A DNA stretch of 22,382 bases from an uncultured Ruminococcus sp. (GTDB taxonomy: Bacteria; Bacillota; Clostridia; Oscillospirales; Acutalibacteraceae). The number at the start of each line of letters is the position of its first letter. Position 1 is the stretch's first letter. The notes beneath the pieces are model-generated. The model was not told the origin of the DNA. It searched no databases and worked only from the letters and a program-made list of their open reading frames with translations. Location of the stretch: assembly GCA_902773155.1 (NCBI GenBank), contig CACYDK010000101.1:1-22382 (forward strand), written 5' to 3'. A program made the translations under genes and the position numbers. This document shows, piece after piece, positions 14,705 to 22,382 of this stretch.

Positions 14705-16030
14705 ATGAGATTTTTAAAGCTAAGGGGTACTCACGTGCCTCACAAAAAGAATACAGCAGGACTCAGCCCGGTGAGGATCCCGACCCCTGAAACTGTCGTG
14801 ATACCTATGTCTATGCACATCGGACGTCCGGCGGAGGTAAAGGTCAAAAAGGGCGACGAGGTGAGGGTCGGAGACCTTATCGGAGCTCCGACGAGCTATA
14901 TCTCGGCTCCGATTCACTCGAGCGTTTCGGGAAAGGTACTTAAAATCGAGGATATCACCATATCGAACGGAGGCCTCGTTCCGGCTGTGTACATCGAAAG
15001 CGACGGACTCCAAACCGTGAGCGACTCTGTAAAGCCGCCGACAGTTACCGACTTTGATTCGTTTATCGAGGCCGTTAAGCAGAGCGGAGCCGTCGGACTT
15101 GGCGGCGCGGGCTTTCCGACCTTCGCGAAATTCGCGGTAAAGGACATAATAAGCCGGGTAAACACCGTTGTTATCAACGGCGCTGAGTGCGAGCCCTACA
15201 TAACCTCGGATACCCGCACGATGCTCGACAAGGCCGAGTACATCTTTAAGGGCATTGAAGCCATAAAGAAATATACGGGATTAAAGAGCTTCATTATCGG
15301 AATAGAAAACAATAAGAAAGACGCGATCGAGCGTATGCGCTCCTTTGCCGAAAAAACCGACGGCGTAGAGATCAAAGAGCTCCCGGCGGTTTATCCGCAG
15401 GGAGGCGAGAAGGTTCTTGTGTTCAACACCCTCGGCAAGATCGTTCCGCAGGGCGGGCTTCCGCTCGACGTCGGCGCGGTGGTAATAAATGTGACCACCC
15501 TGGCGTTTATCGCGGAATATCTCGAGACAGGAATGCCGCTTACGGAGAAGTGTATCACGATCGACGGCTCGGCCATAAAGGAGCCCAAAAACGTTATCGC
15601 TCCGATAGGTATGACGATCGGAGATCTGATCGAAGCCGCGGGAGGCTTTTCCGCGGAGCCCTCAAAAATCCTCTACGGCGGACCGATGATGGGAATTACG
15701 GTTCCGTCGCTTGAGGCTCCGGTGCTTAAAATGACCAACGCGATCATCGCGCTCGACGAAAAGGATGCCGAGCCCCCAAAAACCACTCAGTGCATCAACT
15801 GCGGAGCATGTCTGAATCACTGTCCGCTAAGGCTCGACCCGCGCGCGATCTCGCTCGCCTTTAAGCTCGACGACCCCGAGTCGCTCAAAGCCCTTTGCGT
15901 CGATATTTGTATGGAGTGCGGCTGTTGCTCCTATGTATGTCCCGCGAAGCGTCCGTTCGTTCAGACAAACAAGCTCGCCAAGGCTAAGCTCCGCGCCTAT
16001 CTTGATAAATTAAAGGAGGAGAAAAAATGA
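14705..16030 (+). CDS. rnfC: Ion-translocating Rnf complex subunit C
   Basis: Peripheral subunit of the ferredoxin:NAD+ oxidoreductase that pumps Na+ or H+; it carries the NADH/FMN site and two [4Fe-4S] clusters. The 441 residues have the flavoprotein-like Rossmann region (VGLGGAGFPTFAKF, GAECEPYITSD) and two ferredoxin motifs: C363-x2-C366-x2-C369-x3-C373, and a second set with C402, C405, C408 and C412, where C398 and C407 are additional. The N terminus (MRFLKLRGTHVPHKKN) is the usual clostridial short form. It is the first gene of rnfCDGEAB, and its stop overlaps rnfD by 4 bases (ATGA). Confidence 0.97.
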   Translation: MRFLKLRGTHVPHKKNTAGLSPVRIPTPETVVIPMSMHIGRPAEVKVKKGDEVRVGDLIGAPTSYISAPIHSSVSGKVLKIEDITISNGGLVPAVYIESDGLQTVSDSVKPPTVTDFDSFIEAVKQSGAVGLGGAGFPTFAKFAVKDIISRVNTVVINGAECEPYITSDTRTMLDKAEYIFKGIEAIKKYTGLKSFIIGIENNKKDAIERMRSFAEKTDGVEIKELPAVYPQGGEKVLVFNTLGKIVPQGGLPLDVGAVVINVTTLAFIAEYLETGMPLTEKCITIDGSAIKEPKNVIAPIGMTIGDLIEAAGGFSAEPSKILYGGPMMGITVPSLEAPVLKMTNAIIALDEKDAEPPKTTQCINCGACLNHCPLRLDPRAISLAFKLDDPESLKALCVDICMECGCCSYVCPAKRPFVQTNKLAKAKLRAYLDKLKEEKK

Positions 16031-16947
16031 ATAAACTGATATCCTCCGTTTCACCTCATATCACGTCCTCAAAAAACACCACCCGGATCATGCTCGACGT
16101 CATAATCGCGCTCATCCCGGCGGCTGTTGCGTCTGTGATAATCTTCGGCCTGCGCGCTCTGCTCGTTATCGGAGTATGCGTGGGCGTATGCGTGTTCTCG
16201 GAATGGGGCTTTGAAAAGCTCGTAAAAAAGGAGAACACAATAACTGACCTGTCCGCCGTCGTTACCGGAATGCTTCTGGCGTTCAACCTGCCCGTCGGGA
16301 TCCCTCTGTGGCAGGCCGCCTTTGGAAGCATTGTAGCTATTGTAGTGGTCAAGCAGCTTTTCGGCGGAATAGGACAGAACTTTGCAAACCCCGCTATCAC
16401 CGCAAGAATAGTTATGATGACCGCTTTCTCGGGCACAATGACTACATGGGTGATCCCGGACTCCGTTTCCTCGGCGACGCCGCTGGCACTGATGGCTAAG
16501 GGCGAGATGAGCTCCCTGCCGTCATACCTTGATATGTTCCTCGGAAAGCGCGGGGGCTGTCTGGGCGAGACCTGCGTGCTCGCGCTTTTGCTGGGCGGTA
16601 TCTACCTCATAATAAGAAGAGTCATAACCTGGCACACTCCGGTAGTATTCATCGGCACAGTCGCGGTTATGTCGCTGATTTTCGGCAAGGACATCCCCTA
16701 TGAGCTTATGTCCGGCGGACTTACGCTCGGCGCGATCTTTATGGCTACCGACTATTCCTCGACCCCTGCAGAAAAATGGGGCAAGGTCATTTTTGGCTTA
16801 GGCTGCGGACTTATTACAGTGCTGATCCGTTTTTGGGGCAATTTCCCCGAGGGCGTAAGCTTCTCGATACTTATTATGAACATCCTGACCCCGTTCATTT
16901 CTAAGCTTACGCGGCAGAAGCCGCTGACAGGAGGCAAAAAGCAATGA
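16027..16947 (+). CDS. rnfD: Rnf complex membrane subunit D
   Basis: A 306-residue polytopic membrane protein of the NqrB/RnfD family that carries a covalent FMN. The attachment site is S148-S-A-T151 followed by PLA, a variant of the usual SGAT motif; Thr151 is the expected FMN-linked residue. DYSSTPAEKWG near residues 241-251 is the conserved loop close to the last helices. It forms the membrane channel core with A and E. AAAGGAGGAG precedes the ATG inside the end of rnfC, and its own end overlaps rnfG by 4 bases. Confidence 0.96.
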   Translation: MNKLISSVSPHITSSKNTTRIMLDVIIALIPAAVASVIIFGLRALLVIGVCVGVCVFSEWGFEKLVKKENTITDLSAVVTGMLLAFNLPVGIPLWQAAFGSIVAIVVVKQLFGGIGQNFANPAITARIVMMTAFSGTMTTWVIPDSVSSATPLALMAKGEMSSLPSYLDMFLGKRGGCLGETCVLALLLGGIYLIIRRVITWHTPVVFIGTVAVMSLIFGKDIPYELMSGGLTLGAIFMATDYSSTPAEKWGKVIFGLGCGLITVLIRFWGNFPEGVSFSILIMNILTPFISKLTRQKPLTGGKKQ

Positions 16948-17471
16948 AAAATGATATCATTAAGCCGATTGCCGTGCTAACCTGTATATGCCTGGTCGTT
17001 ACCGCGCTTCTCGCGTATGTAAACCTCGTCACGGCTCCGATAATCAAGGCCGCCGACGAAAAGGCCGAGGCCGAGGCTCGTCAGGAGGTTCTCTCCGAAG
17101 CCGACAGCTTCACCAAAATCGAGGTTAAGCTCCCCGAGGGAGTCGAGGAGGCTTATAAAGCCGACAATGGCGCGGGCTATGTGTTCAAGCTGAGTGAAAA
17201 AGGCTACGGCGGCGAAATCAAGCTTATCTGCGGGATCAACCCGGACGGCTCGATAGCCGGTTTAAAGACAACCTCTCACGGTGAAACGAGCGGTATAGGC
17301 TCACGGGTCGTGGACAACGGCTCCGGCTACCGCGAGAATTATTACGGAAAGACCGCCTCGGATTACGAGGGCGTCGACGCCGTATCGGGCGCGACGATCT
17401 CCTCCAAGGCGTACAAAAAGGCAATAGGCAACGCCTTTGAGGCGTACGAGCTTGTAAAGGAGGAGAACTGA
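16944..17471 (+). CDS. rnfG: Rnf complex FMN-binding subunit G
   Basis: A 175-residue protein with one N-terminal membrane anchor (about residues 7-30) and an extracytoplasmic FMN-binding domain. S148-G-A-T151 (VSGATISSKA) is the covalent FMN attachment motif; HGETSGIGSRV near residues 112-122 is the second family signature. It passes electrons within the Rnf chain. The ribosome site GGAGG lies in the end of rnfD, and its stop overlaps the rnfE ATG by one base (TGATG). Confidence 0.96.
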   Translation: MKNDIIKPIAVLTCICLVVTALLAYVNLVTAPIIKAADEKAEAEARQEVLSEADSFTKIEVKLPEGVEEAYKADNGAGYVFKLSEKGYGGEIKLICGINPDGSIAGLKTTSHGETSGIGSRVVDNGSGYRENYYGKTASDYEGVDAVSGATISSKAYKKAIGNAFEAYELVKEEN

Positions 17472-18142
17472 TGACAAAGCTTCAAAATTTCTCTAAGGGT
17501 ATCATAAAGGAAAACCCTGTCCTCGTGCTCGTGCTCGGAACCTGTCCGACCCTCGCGACCTCAACGAGCGTCGAAAGCGCGCTCGGAATGGGAATAGCGG
17601 CGACAGTCGTGCTGCTGTGCTCAAACATCGTTATCTCACTTCTCAGAAAAATAATCCCCGACAAGGTCAGGATTCCCTGCTATATCGTTCTTATCGCGGG
17701 CTTCGTAACGATGGTTCAGATGCTCGTCAAGGCCTTCGCTCCGGCTCTCGACCAAAGCCTTGGCATCTATCTGCCGCTCATTGTGGTAAACTGCATAATC
17801 CTTGGACGCGCCGAAATGTTCGCCAACAAAAACGGCGTGTTCGACTCCGCCCTCGACGCCCTCGGGATGGGCGCCGGCTTTACGCTCACGCTGTGCCTGA
17901 TGGGAACCCTGCGCGAGGTTTTCGGAAGCGGAACCTTCCTTGGTATGCCGATCCCGGTGCTGAGCGACAACAAAATCTCTATCCTGACTATGGCTCCGGG
18001 CGGCTTCTTCATCTTCGGGCTCCTGATCGCGGCCGTAAACAAATTTGGAAAGCACAAGCCCAAAAAGAGCGATTTTGGTTGCGAGGGCTGTCCCTCGGCC
18101 GAGATCTGCGGAAAAGCTGAGTGCGGTAAGGAGGGCGCGTGA
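17471..18142 (+). CDS. rnfE: Rnf complex membrane subunit E
   Basis: A 223-residue six-helix membrane protein of the RnfA/RnfE-NqrD/NqrE family. NPVLVLVLGTCPTLATSTSV near the N terminus contains the cysteine that helps hold the intramembrane iron centre between A and E, and LGIYLPLIVVNCIILGRAE carries the second. After the last helix it has a soluble tail with four cysteines (C204-x2-C207-x5-C213-x4-C218), not needed for the membrane fold. Its stop overlaps the rnfA ATG by one base. Confidence 0.96.
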   Translation: MTKLQNFSKGIIKENPVLVLVLGTCPTLATSTSVESALGMGIAATVVLLCSNIVISLLRKIIPDKVRIPCYIVLIAGFVTMVQMLVKAFAPALDQSLGIYLPLIVVNCIILGRAEMFANKNGVFDSALDALGMGAGFTLTLCLMGTLREVFGSGTFLGMPIPVLSDNKISILTMAPGGFFIFGLLIAAVNKFGKHKPKKSDFGCEGCPSAEICGKAECGKEGA

Positions 18143-18732
18143 TGACTAAACTGATTATCATCCTCCTTTCGGCTGTATTTATCAACAACTACGTGCTGTC
18201 GCGTTTCCTTGGAATCTGTCCCTTCCTGGGCGTTTCAAAAAAGCTCGACTCGGCCACGGGAATGAGTATAGCCGTAATCTTCGTTATGCTGATGTCAACC
18301 GCCGTAACGTATCCGATCCAGATGTATGTGCTCAACCCGAACGGACTCGGCTATTTACAGACGATCGTGTTCATACTTGTTATAGCCGCTCTTGTTCAGC
18401 TCGTCGAAATCGTACTCAAGCGCTACATCCCCTCCCTCCACAAATCGCTCGGCGTATATCTTCCGCTTATTACCACAAACTGCGCCGTGCTCGGCGTAAC
18501 TATACTTAACATCGACGAGGGCTACACCTTCCTCGAGGCTATGGTGAACTCGCTCGGAAGCGGCCTGGGCTTCTTCCTTGCGATGGTAATGTTCTCAGGC
18601 GTTCGCTCAAAGCTCGAGGGAGCGGATATTCCCAAATCCTTCAAGGGACTTCCGATAACCCTCATCGCCGCCTCTATAACCTCGCTGTCCTTTATGGGCT
18701 TCGGTGGAGTTATTGAGAATATGTTCGCATAA
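18142..18732 (+). CDS. rnfA: Rnf complex membrane subunit A
   Basis: A 196-residue six-helix membrane protein, paralogous to RnfE with inverted topology. NNYVLSRFLGICPFLGVSKK and LGVYLPLITTNCAVLGV carry the paired cysteines of the intramembrane Fe centre. ATG 18142 is chosen over the GTG at 18139 because AAGGAGG (18128-18134) is 7 bases from the ATG, and homologues begin directly with the hydrophobic segment. The gap to rnfB is 12 bases. Confidence 0.96.
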   Translation: MTKLIIILLSAVFINNYVLSRFLGICPFLGVSKKLDSATGMSIAVIFVMLMSTAVTYPIQMYVLNPNGLGYLQTIVFILVIAALVQLVEIVLKRYIPSLHKSLGVYLPLITTNCAVLGVTILNIDEGYTFLEAMVNSLGSGLGFFLAMVMFSGVRSKLEGADIPKSFKGLPITLIAASITSLSFMGFGGVIENMFA

Positions 18733-18744
18733 GGAGGGAAAACC

Positions 18745-19569
18745 ATGAGTGCGATTCTTACTGCGGTGATCCCCGTTGTAATAATAGGAATAATCTGCGC
18801 GGCAATGCTCGTTATCGCCTCAAAGCTTATGGCAGTAAAGGAGGACGAGCGGTTGCCGAAGGTGCGCGAATGCCTGCCGGGAGCTAACTGCGGAGCCTGC
18901 GGCTATGCAGGATGCGACGGCTATGCCAAGGCTCTGGTCGAGGACGAGGGCGTTCCCACAAACCTTTGCGTTCCCGGAGCCGACGGCGTCGCAAAACAGC
19001 TCAGCGAGGTTCTCGGCGTAGAATTTGAGGACGTTGTGGAGCAGGTCGCCGTGATCCAGTGCTCGGGCGACTGCGACCACACCGAGGATATTGTCGACTA
19101 CAAGGGGATCGAAAGCTGCTCCGCCGCAAAGCTCCTCTACGGAGGAAAAGGAAAATGCGGCTACGGCTGTCTCGGACTGGGCGACTGCGCCGCTGTTTGC
19201 CCTCAGGACGCCATCTGCATTGAAAAGGGGCTTGCTCACATCAACCAACGGCTTTGTATAGGCTGCGGGCTCTGCGCAAAGACCTGCCCGAATTCGCTTA
19301 TTTCGATCATTCCCGACGTCGAACGCGTAGTGATCGCGTGCAGTAACCGCGACAAGGGCGCCGCTACTCGCAAAGCTTGCTCTAGCGGCTGTATTGGCTG
19401 CCGCAAATGCGTAAAGGTTTGTCCGAACGGAGCGATATCCATAGTTGACAACCTGGCCGTTATAGACTACTCAAAGTGCGAGAACTGCCCCGATTTTGGC
19501 GTTTGCGCGCGCGAATGTACCGTAAAATGCATACAGCTTAAGGATTTGAGCGGAATACACCGCTTTTAA
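18745..19569 (+). CDS. rnfB: Rnf complex ferredoxin-accepting subunit B
   Basis: A 274-residue polyferredoxin, the entry point for electrons from reduced ferredoxin. A membrane anchor (residues about 5-28) is followed by the RnfB-specific cluster site (C43, C49, C52, C57, with C75 nearby). Next come a modified set (C138, C142, C148, C152) and two classical ferredoxin motifs, C171/174/177/181 and C216/219/222/226. A further cysteine group (C245, C248, C254, C258, C262) lies at the C terminus. The last group has a three-residue insertion relative to a normal C-x2-C-x2-C-x3-C motif. AAGGAGGG precedes the ATG by about 6 bases. It is the last gene of the operon, followed 9 bases later by a strong terminator. 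Confidence 0.97.
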   Translation: MSAILTAVIPVVIIGIICAAMLVIASKLMAVKEDERLPKVRECLPGANCGACGYAGCDGYAKALVEDEGVPTNLCVPGADGVAKQLSEVLGVEFEDVVEQVAVIQCSGDCDHTEDIVDYKGIESCSAAKLLYGGKGKCGYGCLGLGDCAAVCPQDAICIEKGLAHINQRLCIGCGLCAKTCPNSLISIIPDVERVVIACSNRDKGAATRKACSSGCIGCRKCVKVCPNGAISIVDNLAVIDYSKCENCPDFGVCARECTVKCIQLKDLSGIHRF

Positions 19570-19578
19570 ATGAATGAT

Positions 19579-19619
19579 CCCCGGACGGATAGGCTTCTAT
19601 CAGTCCGGGGAATTTTTTT
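19579..19619 (+). terminator. Rho-independent terminator of the rnf operon
   Basis: CCCCGGAC (19579-19586) pairs with GTCCGGGG (19603-19610). After one mismatch a further 5 bp (GATAG with CTATC) extend the stem to a 4-base loop. TTTTTTT follows at 19613-19619. Confidence 0.93.
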
Positions 19620-19639
19620 ACGCCCTGCGCGCATTATTC

Positions 19640-20104
19640 TTAATTTGCTCCCAGAGCGCCCTGAAAGGCTTCCGACGACGACACGGTGTTTCCGTCCGTG
19701 TCGAGAACGGTTATGCATTCCTGCGAGCTCTCGCTATCCCTGTCAAAGAGAATAGTGTAGTCGTCGCCGAGAACAATATCATTAGCGGAATAGTAGATTT
19801 TATCCGAGTCGATTATTCTGATAATGTACTTTTCGCCATCCTCAACGCTGTCGATATAAACGGTCGTTTTCTCTCCTGCCTTAAGCTTTGATATAGTCGC
19901 CTTTCCCCACAGTGTGGTCTTAAGGTTTTCCTTTGTTTGCGGCATGATCCAGATATCGGCCTCTTCTATTTCGTTTATAAAATCCACGCATGTTTTTAAA
20001 GGCGTTGTTTCATTTTTCATTTCAGGCTCCCCCTCACTTTCTTTGCAGGAAAACAGAACAAAACTCATTGAAATACACAGTAAAATAACAAATAACCTCT
20101 TCAC
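19640..20104 (-). CDS. Putative lipoprotein of unknown function
   Basis: A 154-residue protein I do not recognise. The N terminus is a lipoprotein signal (KRLFVILLCISMSFVLFSC) with Cys20 as the lipid site, followed by an acidic, charged linker. The rest is predicted soluble and beta-rich (TVYIDSVEDGEKYIIRIIDS, then DDYTILFD). GTG 20104 is chosen as start because AAGGAG lies about 6 bases upstream; the frame extends to a TTG at 20119, but that TTG precedes the ribosome site. The gene is convergent with rnfB and read in the same direction as the phosphatase gene just upstream (gap 74 bases), so the two may share a transcript. Nothing indicates a link to the Rnf complex. Confidence 0.75.
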   Translation of the reverse strand: MKRLFVILLCISMSFVLFSCKESEGEPEMKNETTPLKTCVDFINEIEEADIWIMPQTKENLKTTLWGKATISKLKAGEKTTVYIDSVEDGEKYIIRIIDSDKIYYSANDIVLGDDYTILFDRDSESSQECITVLDTDGNTVSSSEAFQGALGAN

Positions 20105-20178
20105 TTTTTTCTCCTTCAATCTGTTTGCAGATCATTTCTCATATATCAGATAATCCGAAGGCTGAAAGTCTATCAGCT

Positions 20179-21897
20179 TTACCCCTTGTATTCGAGATAA
20201 AGCATTGTCAGGTCGTCGAACTGCTCCGCGTCCTGCACGAAATCGTCAACCGCCTTACGTACGTTAAGCAGAGTTTCCTGTGAGCCGGCGTTTGGATTAT
20301 CGTTGAGCGCTTTAAGCATACGTTCACTACCGAAAAGCTCATCGTTGGAGTTAGTCGCTTCGGGAACACCGTCGGTATAAAGGAACAGCTTTGAGCCGGG
20401 CTTAAGCGAGAGTTCATACTCTTTGTACCTTATTCCTTCCATTCCGCCGACTACAAATCCGTGCTTATCCTTATAAAGCTCGTATTCTCCGTCGGGAGCT
20501 TTTATTACGGGATACTCGTGTCCCGCGTTAGCCGCTGTCAGCTTACCCGTGGAGATTTCCAGAATGCCGAGCCATACGGTGACGAACATATCGAGCTGAT
20601 TATTTGAACAAATCATATTGTTGGCGTCTGTCAGGATTTGAGCGGGGCTCTTACCCATCATCGCGTTGTTTTTCAGAATAATCTTTGAGGCCATCATAAA
20701 CAGCGCCGCCGGTATCCCCTTACCCGAAACATCAGCCATCACTATGCAGAGATGGTTATCGTCAACAAGGAAGTAATCGAAGAAATCGCCGCCGACCTCT
20801 TTGGCGGGATCCATTTGAGCGAATACGTCAAACTCCGTCCTGTCAGGGAACGCGGGATATATATTCGGGAGCATACTTTCCTGAATCTTAGTCGCCATAT
20901 CGAGCTCTGTGCTGACGCGTTCTTTCTCGGCTGTAACCTTAGTTAGGTTATCCACATATTCCGTAAGCTCGCGCTCCATATCCGCCATAACAAGGCTGAG
21001 GTTTTCCACTTCGTCTCCCGTGCGTATGTTAAGATTCGCAAAATGCTCGGAATTGATTTTTCCCTCGCGCTTGTCGTTTACATAGCCTTCAGCCGCGTCG
21101 GCGATAGCGTTAATCGGCTTTACAATGGTTTTCTTCATACGGCGTGAAAACAGATACGCAAGAAGAATTGTGGCGACAAATATCGTGATAAAATACTGAA
21201 TAGCGAAATTCCTCATACCGCTAAACAGATTAGACAGCGTAATATCGGAGAGCACAAAGGCTACAACCTCGCCGTTGTCGTTGCGGACGGGCACACCGGC
21301 CGTACACATCCAGCCATACTTTTCCGTATTGCTGATATGATAGAGCTTGCCCTCTCCGTTCCAGTTAAGGAAGTGGTCGACCTCGCTCTTCTCGACGCTT
21401 TCCCAATCGCCCGGCATACAGACGTACTCGGGATCCTCATCAGGGTCGGCAATATATACAAGCGAAGAAGTATCGGCGTCATACATAGCTAGGTACAGGT
21501 CGTATACATCGCTTTCCTTTCGGAACAGATTGAACACATCCAACGCAGTTTTGTATTCGGTAAGCTTGCTGATTTTCGAAAAACGCGAGCGATAGGCTTT
21601 TGATCCCGTTTCAGCCAACTCGTTTTTTGTCAGGCCGTGGTATATATCCATTGTTTCCTCGGACATTGGAACTATGTCCGCGACCTTGGTAAGAGCCGCC
21701 GCTGCGTTTCGTGAAAGCTGAAACGACTCGTTAACGTACTGTCCCGCCAAAGCGTACGAATAGAGTCCGAGTCCGATAATAAAAGCGACCAAGCCTAAGA
21801 GGACAGAGCTTTTAAAGGACGCGTGAAAAACACGCGATTCAATAGAAAAGTGTTTCTTCTCTAATTTGCTCATTTCTCTTACTGATTTTTTCGGCAT
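20179..21897 (-). CDS. Membrane-bound PP2C-type (SpoIIE/RsbU) serine phosphatase with extracellular sensor and HAMP domain
   Basis: A 572-residue sensor phosphatase. Membrane segments at about residues 30-52 and 231-251 bracket a ~180-residue outside domain, probably Cache-like, with GKLYHISNTEKYGWMCTAGV near residues 183-202. A HAMP linker (252-310) and a coiled coil lead to ELDMATKIQESMLP (332-345) and the phosphatase domain. Metal-binding acidic residues are intact: G-G-D371-F-F-D374, MAD389VSGKG, FLYTDGVPEA and a final FDDLTML. Relatives dephosphorylate anti-anti-sigma proteins to switch on alternative sigma factors; no such partner lies in this window, so target and signal are unknown. 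AGGAGG lies 6 bases before the ATG. Confidence 0.92.
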   Translation of the reverse strand: MPKKSVREMSKLEKKHFSIESRVFHASFKSSVLLGLVAFIIGLGLYSYALAGQYVNESFQLSRNAAAALTKVADIVPMSEETMDIYHGLTKNELAETGSKAYRSRFSKISKLTEYKTALDVFNLFRKESDVYDLYLAMYDADTSSLVYIADPDEDPEYVCMPGDWESVEKSEVDHFLNWNGEGKLYHISNTEKYGWMCTAGVPVRNDNGEVVAFVLSDITLSNLFSGMRNFAIQYFITIFVATILLAYLFSRRMKKTIVKPINAIADAAEGYVNDKREGKINSEHFANLNIRTGDEVENLSLVMADMERELTEYVDNLTKVTAEKERVSTELDMATKIQESMLPNIYPAFPDRTEFDVFAQMDPAKEVGGDFFDYFLVDDNHLCIVMADVSGKGIPAALFMMASKIILKNNAMMGKSPAQILTDANNMICSNNQLDMFVTVWLGILEISTGKLTAANAGHEYPVIKAPDGEYELYKDKHGFVVGGMEGIRYKEYELSLKPGSKLFLYTDGVPEATNSNDELFGSERMLKALNDNPNAGSQETLLNVRKAVDDFVQDAEQFDDLTMLYLEYKG

Positions 21898-22196
21898 TTC
21901 AACCTCCTGTTATTCAAAAACAATCATTTATGTTCGGTACAATTCCGGTCAGATTCAGTCCTATGGTGTATTAGCCATAAATATGCTTTATACTGCAAGC
22001 AATAATCCGCATAAAATATTCATATTTACTTTAACATATCTTAACTCAACAAATCAATAGTATGTTTATAAAAAATGCAAACAAGGTTGAACGCGTTTAT
22101 TAAACACACAAACAAGGAATAGATATTATTTTTGCAAGTGCGTTGATATTTTCGATAACAGCAAATTAATCAAATTCACCTACTCTCTACCGAAAA
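21898..22196. other. AT-rich non-coding stretch between the phosphatase gene and the rRNA terminator
   Basis: About 300 bases without a credible gene. It must hold the phosphatase promoter unless rRNA read-through supplies it. On the minus strand several partial promoter-like strings occur (for example TTGTTT-16-TACTAT near 22042-22087), but none is close enough to consensus to call. No repeat or strong hairpin was seen. Confidence 0.4.
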
Positions 22197-22236
22197 AGGC
22201 AGAAGAAAAACGAGTTTTTTCGTTATCCTTCTGCCT
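22197..22236 (-). terminator. Terminator of the rRNA operon
   Basis: A perfect 9-bp stem, AGGCAGAAG (22197-22205) with CTTCTGCCT (22228-22236). The inner part can extend through AACGA/TCGTT. On the minus strand it is followed by TTTTTCGG. It lies about 60 bases beyond the 3' end of 5S rRNA. Confidence 0.85.
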
Positions 22237-22297
22237 GATTTTATTAAAGAATCGGCGGCATAAAGCCTTAAATAAACAAGAATACTCACTATCGAAT

Positions 22298-22382
22298 GTT
22301 GGCATTTTCCTATTTTCACAGGCCGTCACCAGCCAACTATCTTCGGCACTACAGGGCTTAACTTCCGTGTTCGGTATGGGAA
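22298..22382 (-). rRNA. 5S ribosomal RNA, 3' part, cut by the window edge
   Basis: The minus strand reads TTCCCATACCGAACACGGAA, continuing GTTAAGC, the highly conserved 5S core. It is followed by GCCGAAGATAGTTGGCTGG and a 3' arm ending in ATGCCAAC near 22298. The 5' third lies outside the window. 5S being followed by a terminator suggests it is the last gene of a leftward rRNA operon. Confidence 0.93.

Noticed and set aside
17617..18120. A 167-codon rightward open frame inside rnfE
   Set aside because: Arg/Pro-rich out-of-frame shadow of rnfE.
18142..18732. rnfA as a recent duplication of rnfE
   Set aside because: The two are ancient paralogues present in all Rnf/Nqr complexes, so their similarity is not a local event.
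21937..21943. Second copy of the ilvD operator arm GTACAAT
   Set aside because: Only a 7-base half-site without its inverted partner; expected by chance.

Overview
The window looks like chromosomal DNA of an anaerobic Clostridia member. Ruminococcaceae/Oscillospirales is my best guess. The reasons are a clostridial-type rnfCDGEAB cluster, an mreBCD-mrdA cell-shape operon, ilvD, and a papain-like surface protease with a dockerin-like calcium loop and a lysine-rich C-terminal module. The taxonomic call is inference from gene content, not from a search. The left end begins inside a tandem repeat and the right end stops inside 5S rRNA, which is what a short-read contig bounded by repeats would look like.

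Layout. 1-363: three 78-bp tandem units that, on the minus strand, carry the 5' third of a tRNA (acceptor strand, T8-A9, D arm). They are headed by a good leftward promoter (212-240), which diverges from the ilvD promoter (301-329). 364-2070: ilvD and its terminator. 2144-6574: three rightward genes, namely an XRE regulator, a beta-lactamase-fold lipoprotein and a secreted C1A cysteine protease. 6624-11229: a leftward cell-elongation operon mreB-mreC-mreD-mrdA with promoter and terminator. 11275-14527: leftward dut, U32 peptidase and zapA. 14643-19619: a rightward rnfCDGEAB operon with its own promoter, overlapping genes and terminator. 19640-21897: leftward unknown lipoprotein and a membrane PP2C phosphatase. 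22197-22382: an rRNA operon terminator and the 3' part of 5S rRNA, both leftward.

How the genes work together. zapA (Z-ring assembly) and mreBCD-mrdA (lateral wall synthesis) form a division/shape block on one strand. The Rnf complex couples ferredoxin oxidation and NAD+ reduction to ion pumping across the membrane. ilvD serves branched-chain amino acid synthesis. The protease, the two lipoproteins and the phosphatase sensor face outward.

The least ordinary part is the first 240 bases: a promoter-driven array of tRNA 5'-part-like units without a recognisable anticodon arm, T arm or CCA end. Several annotated starts differ from the longest open frame because the ribosome binding site decides the start (ilvD, XRE gene, serine hydrolase, mreB, dut, U32, rnfA and the 19640 lipoprotein).
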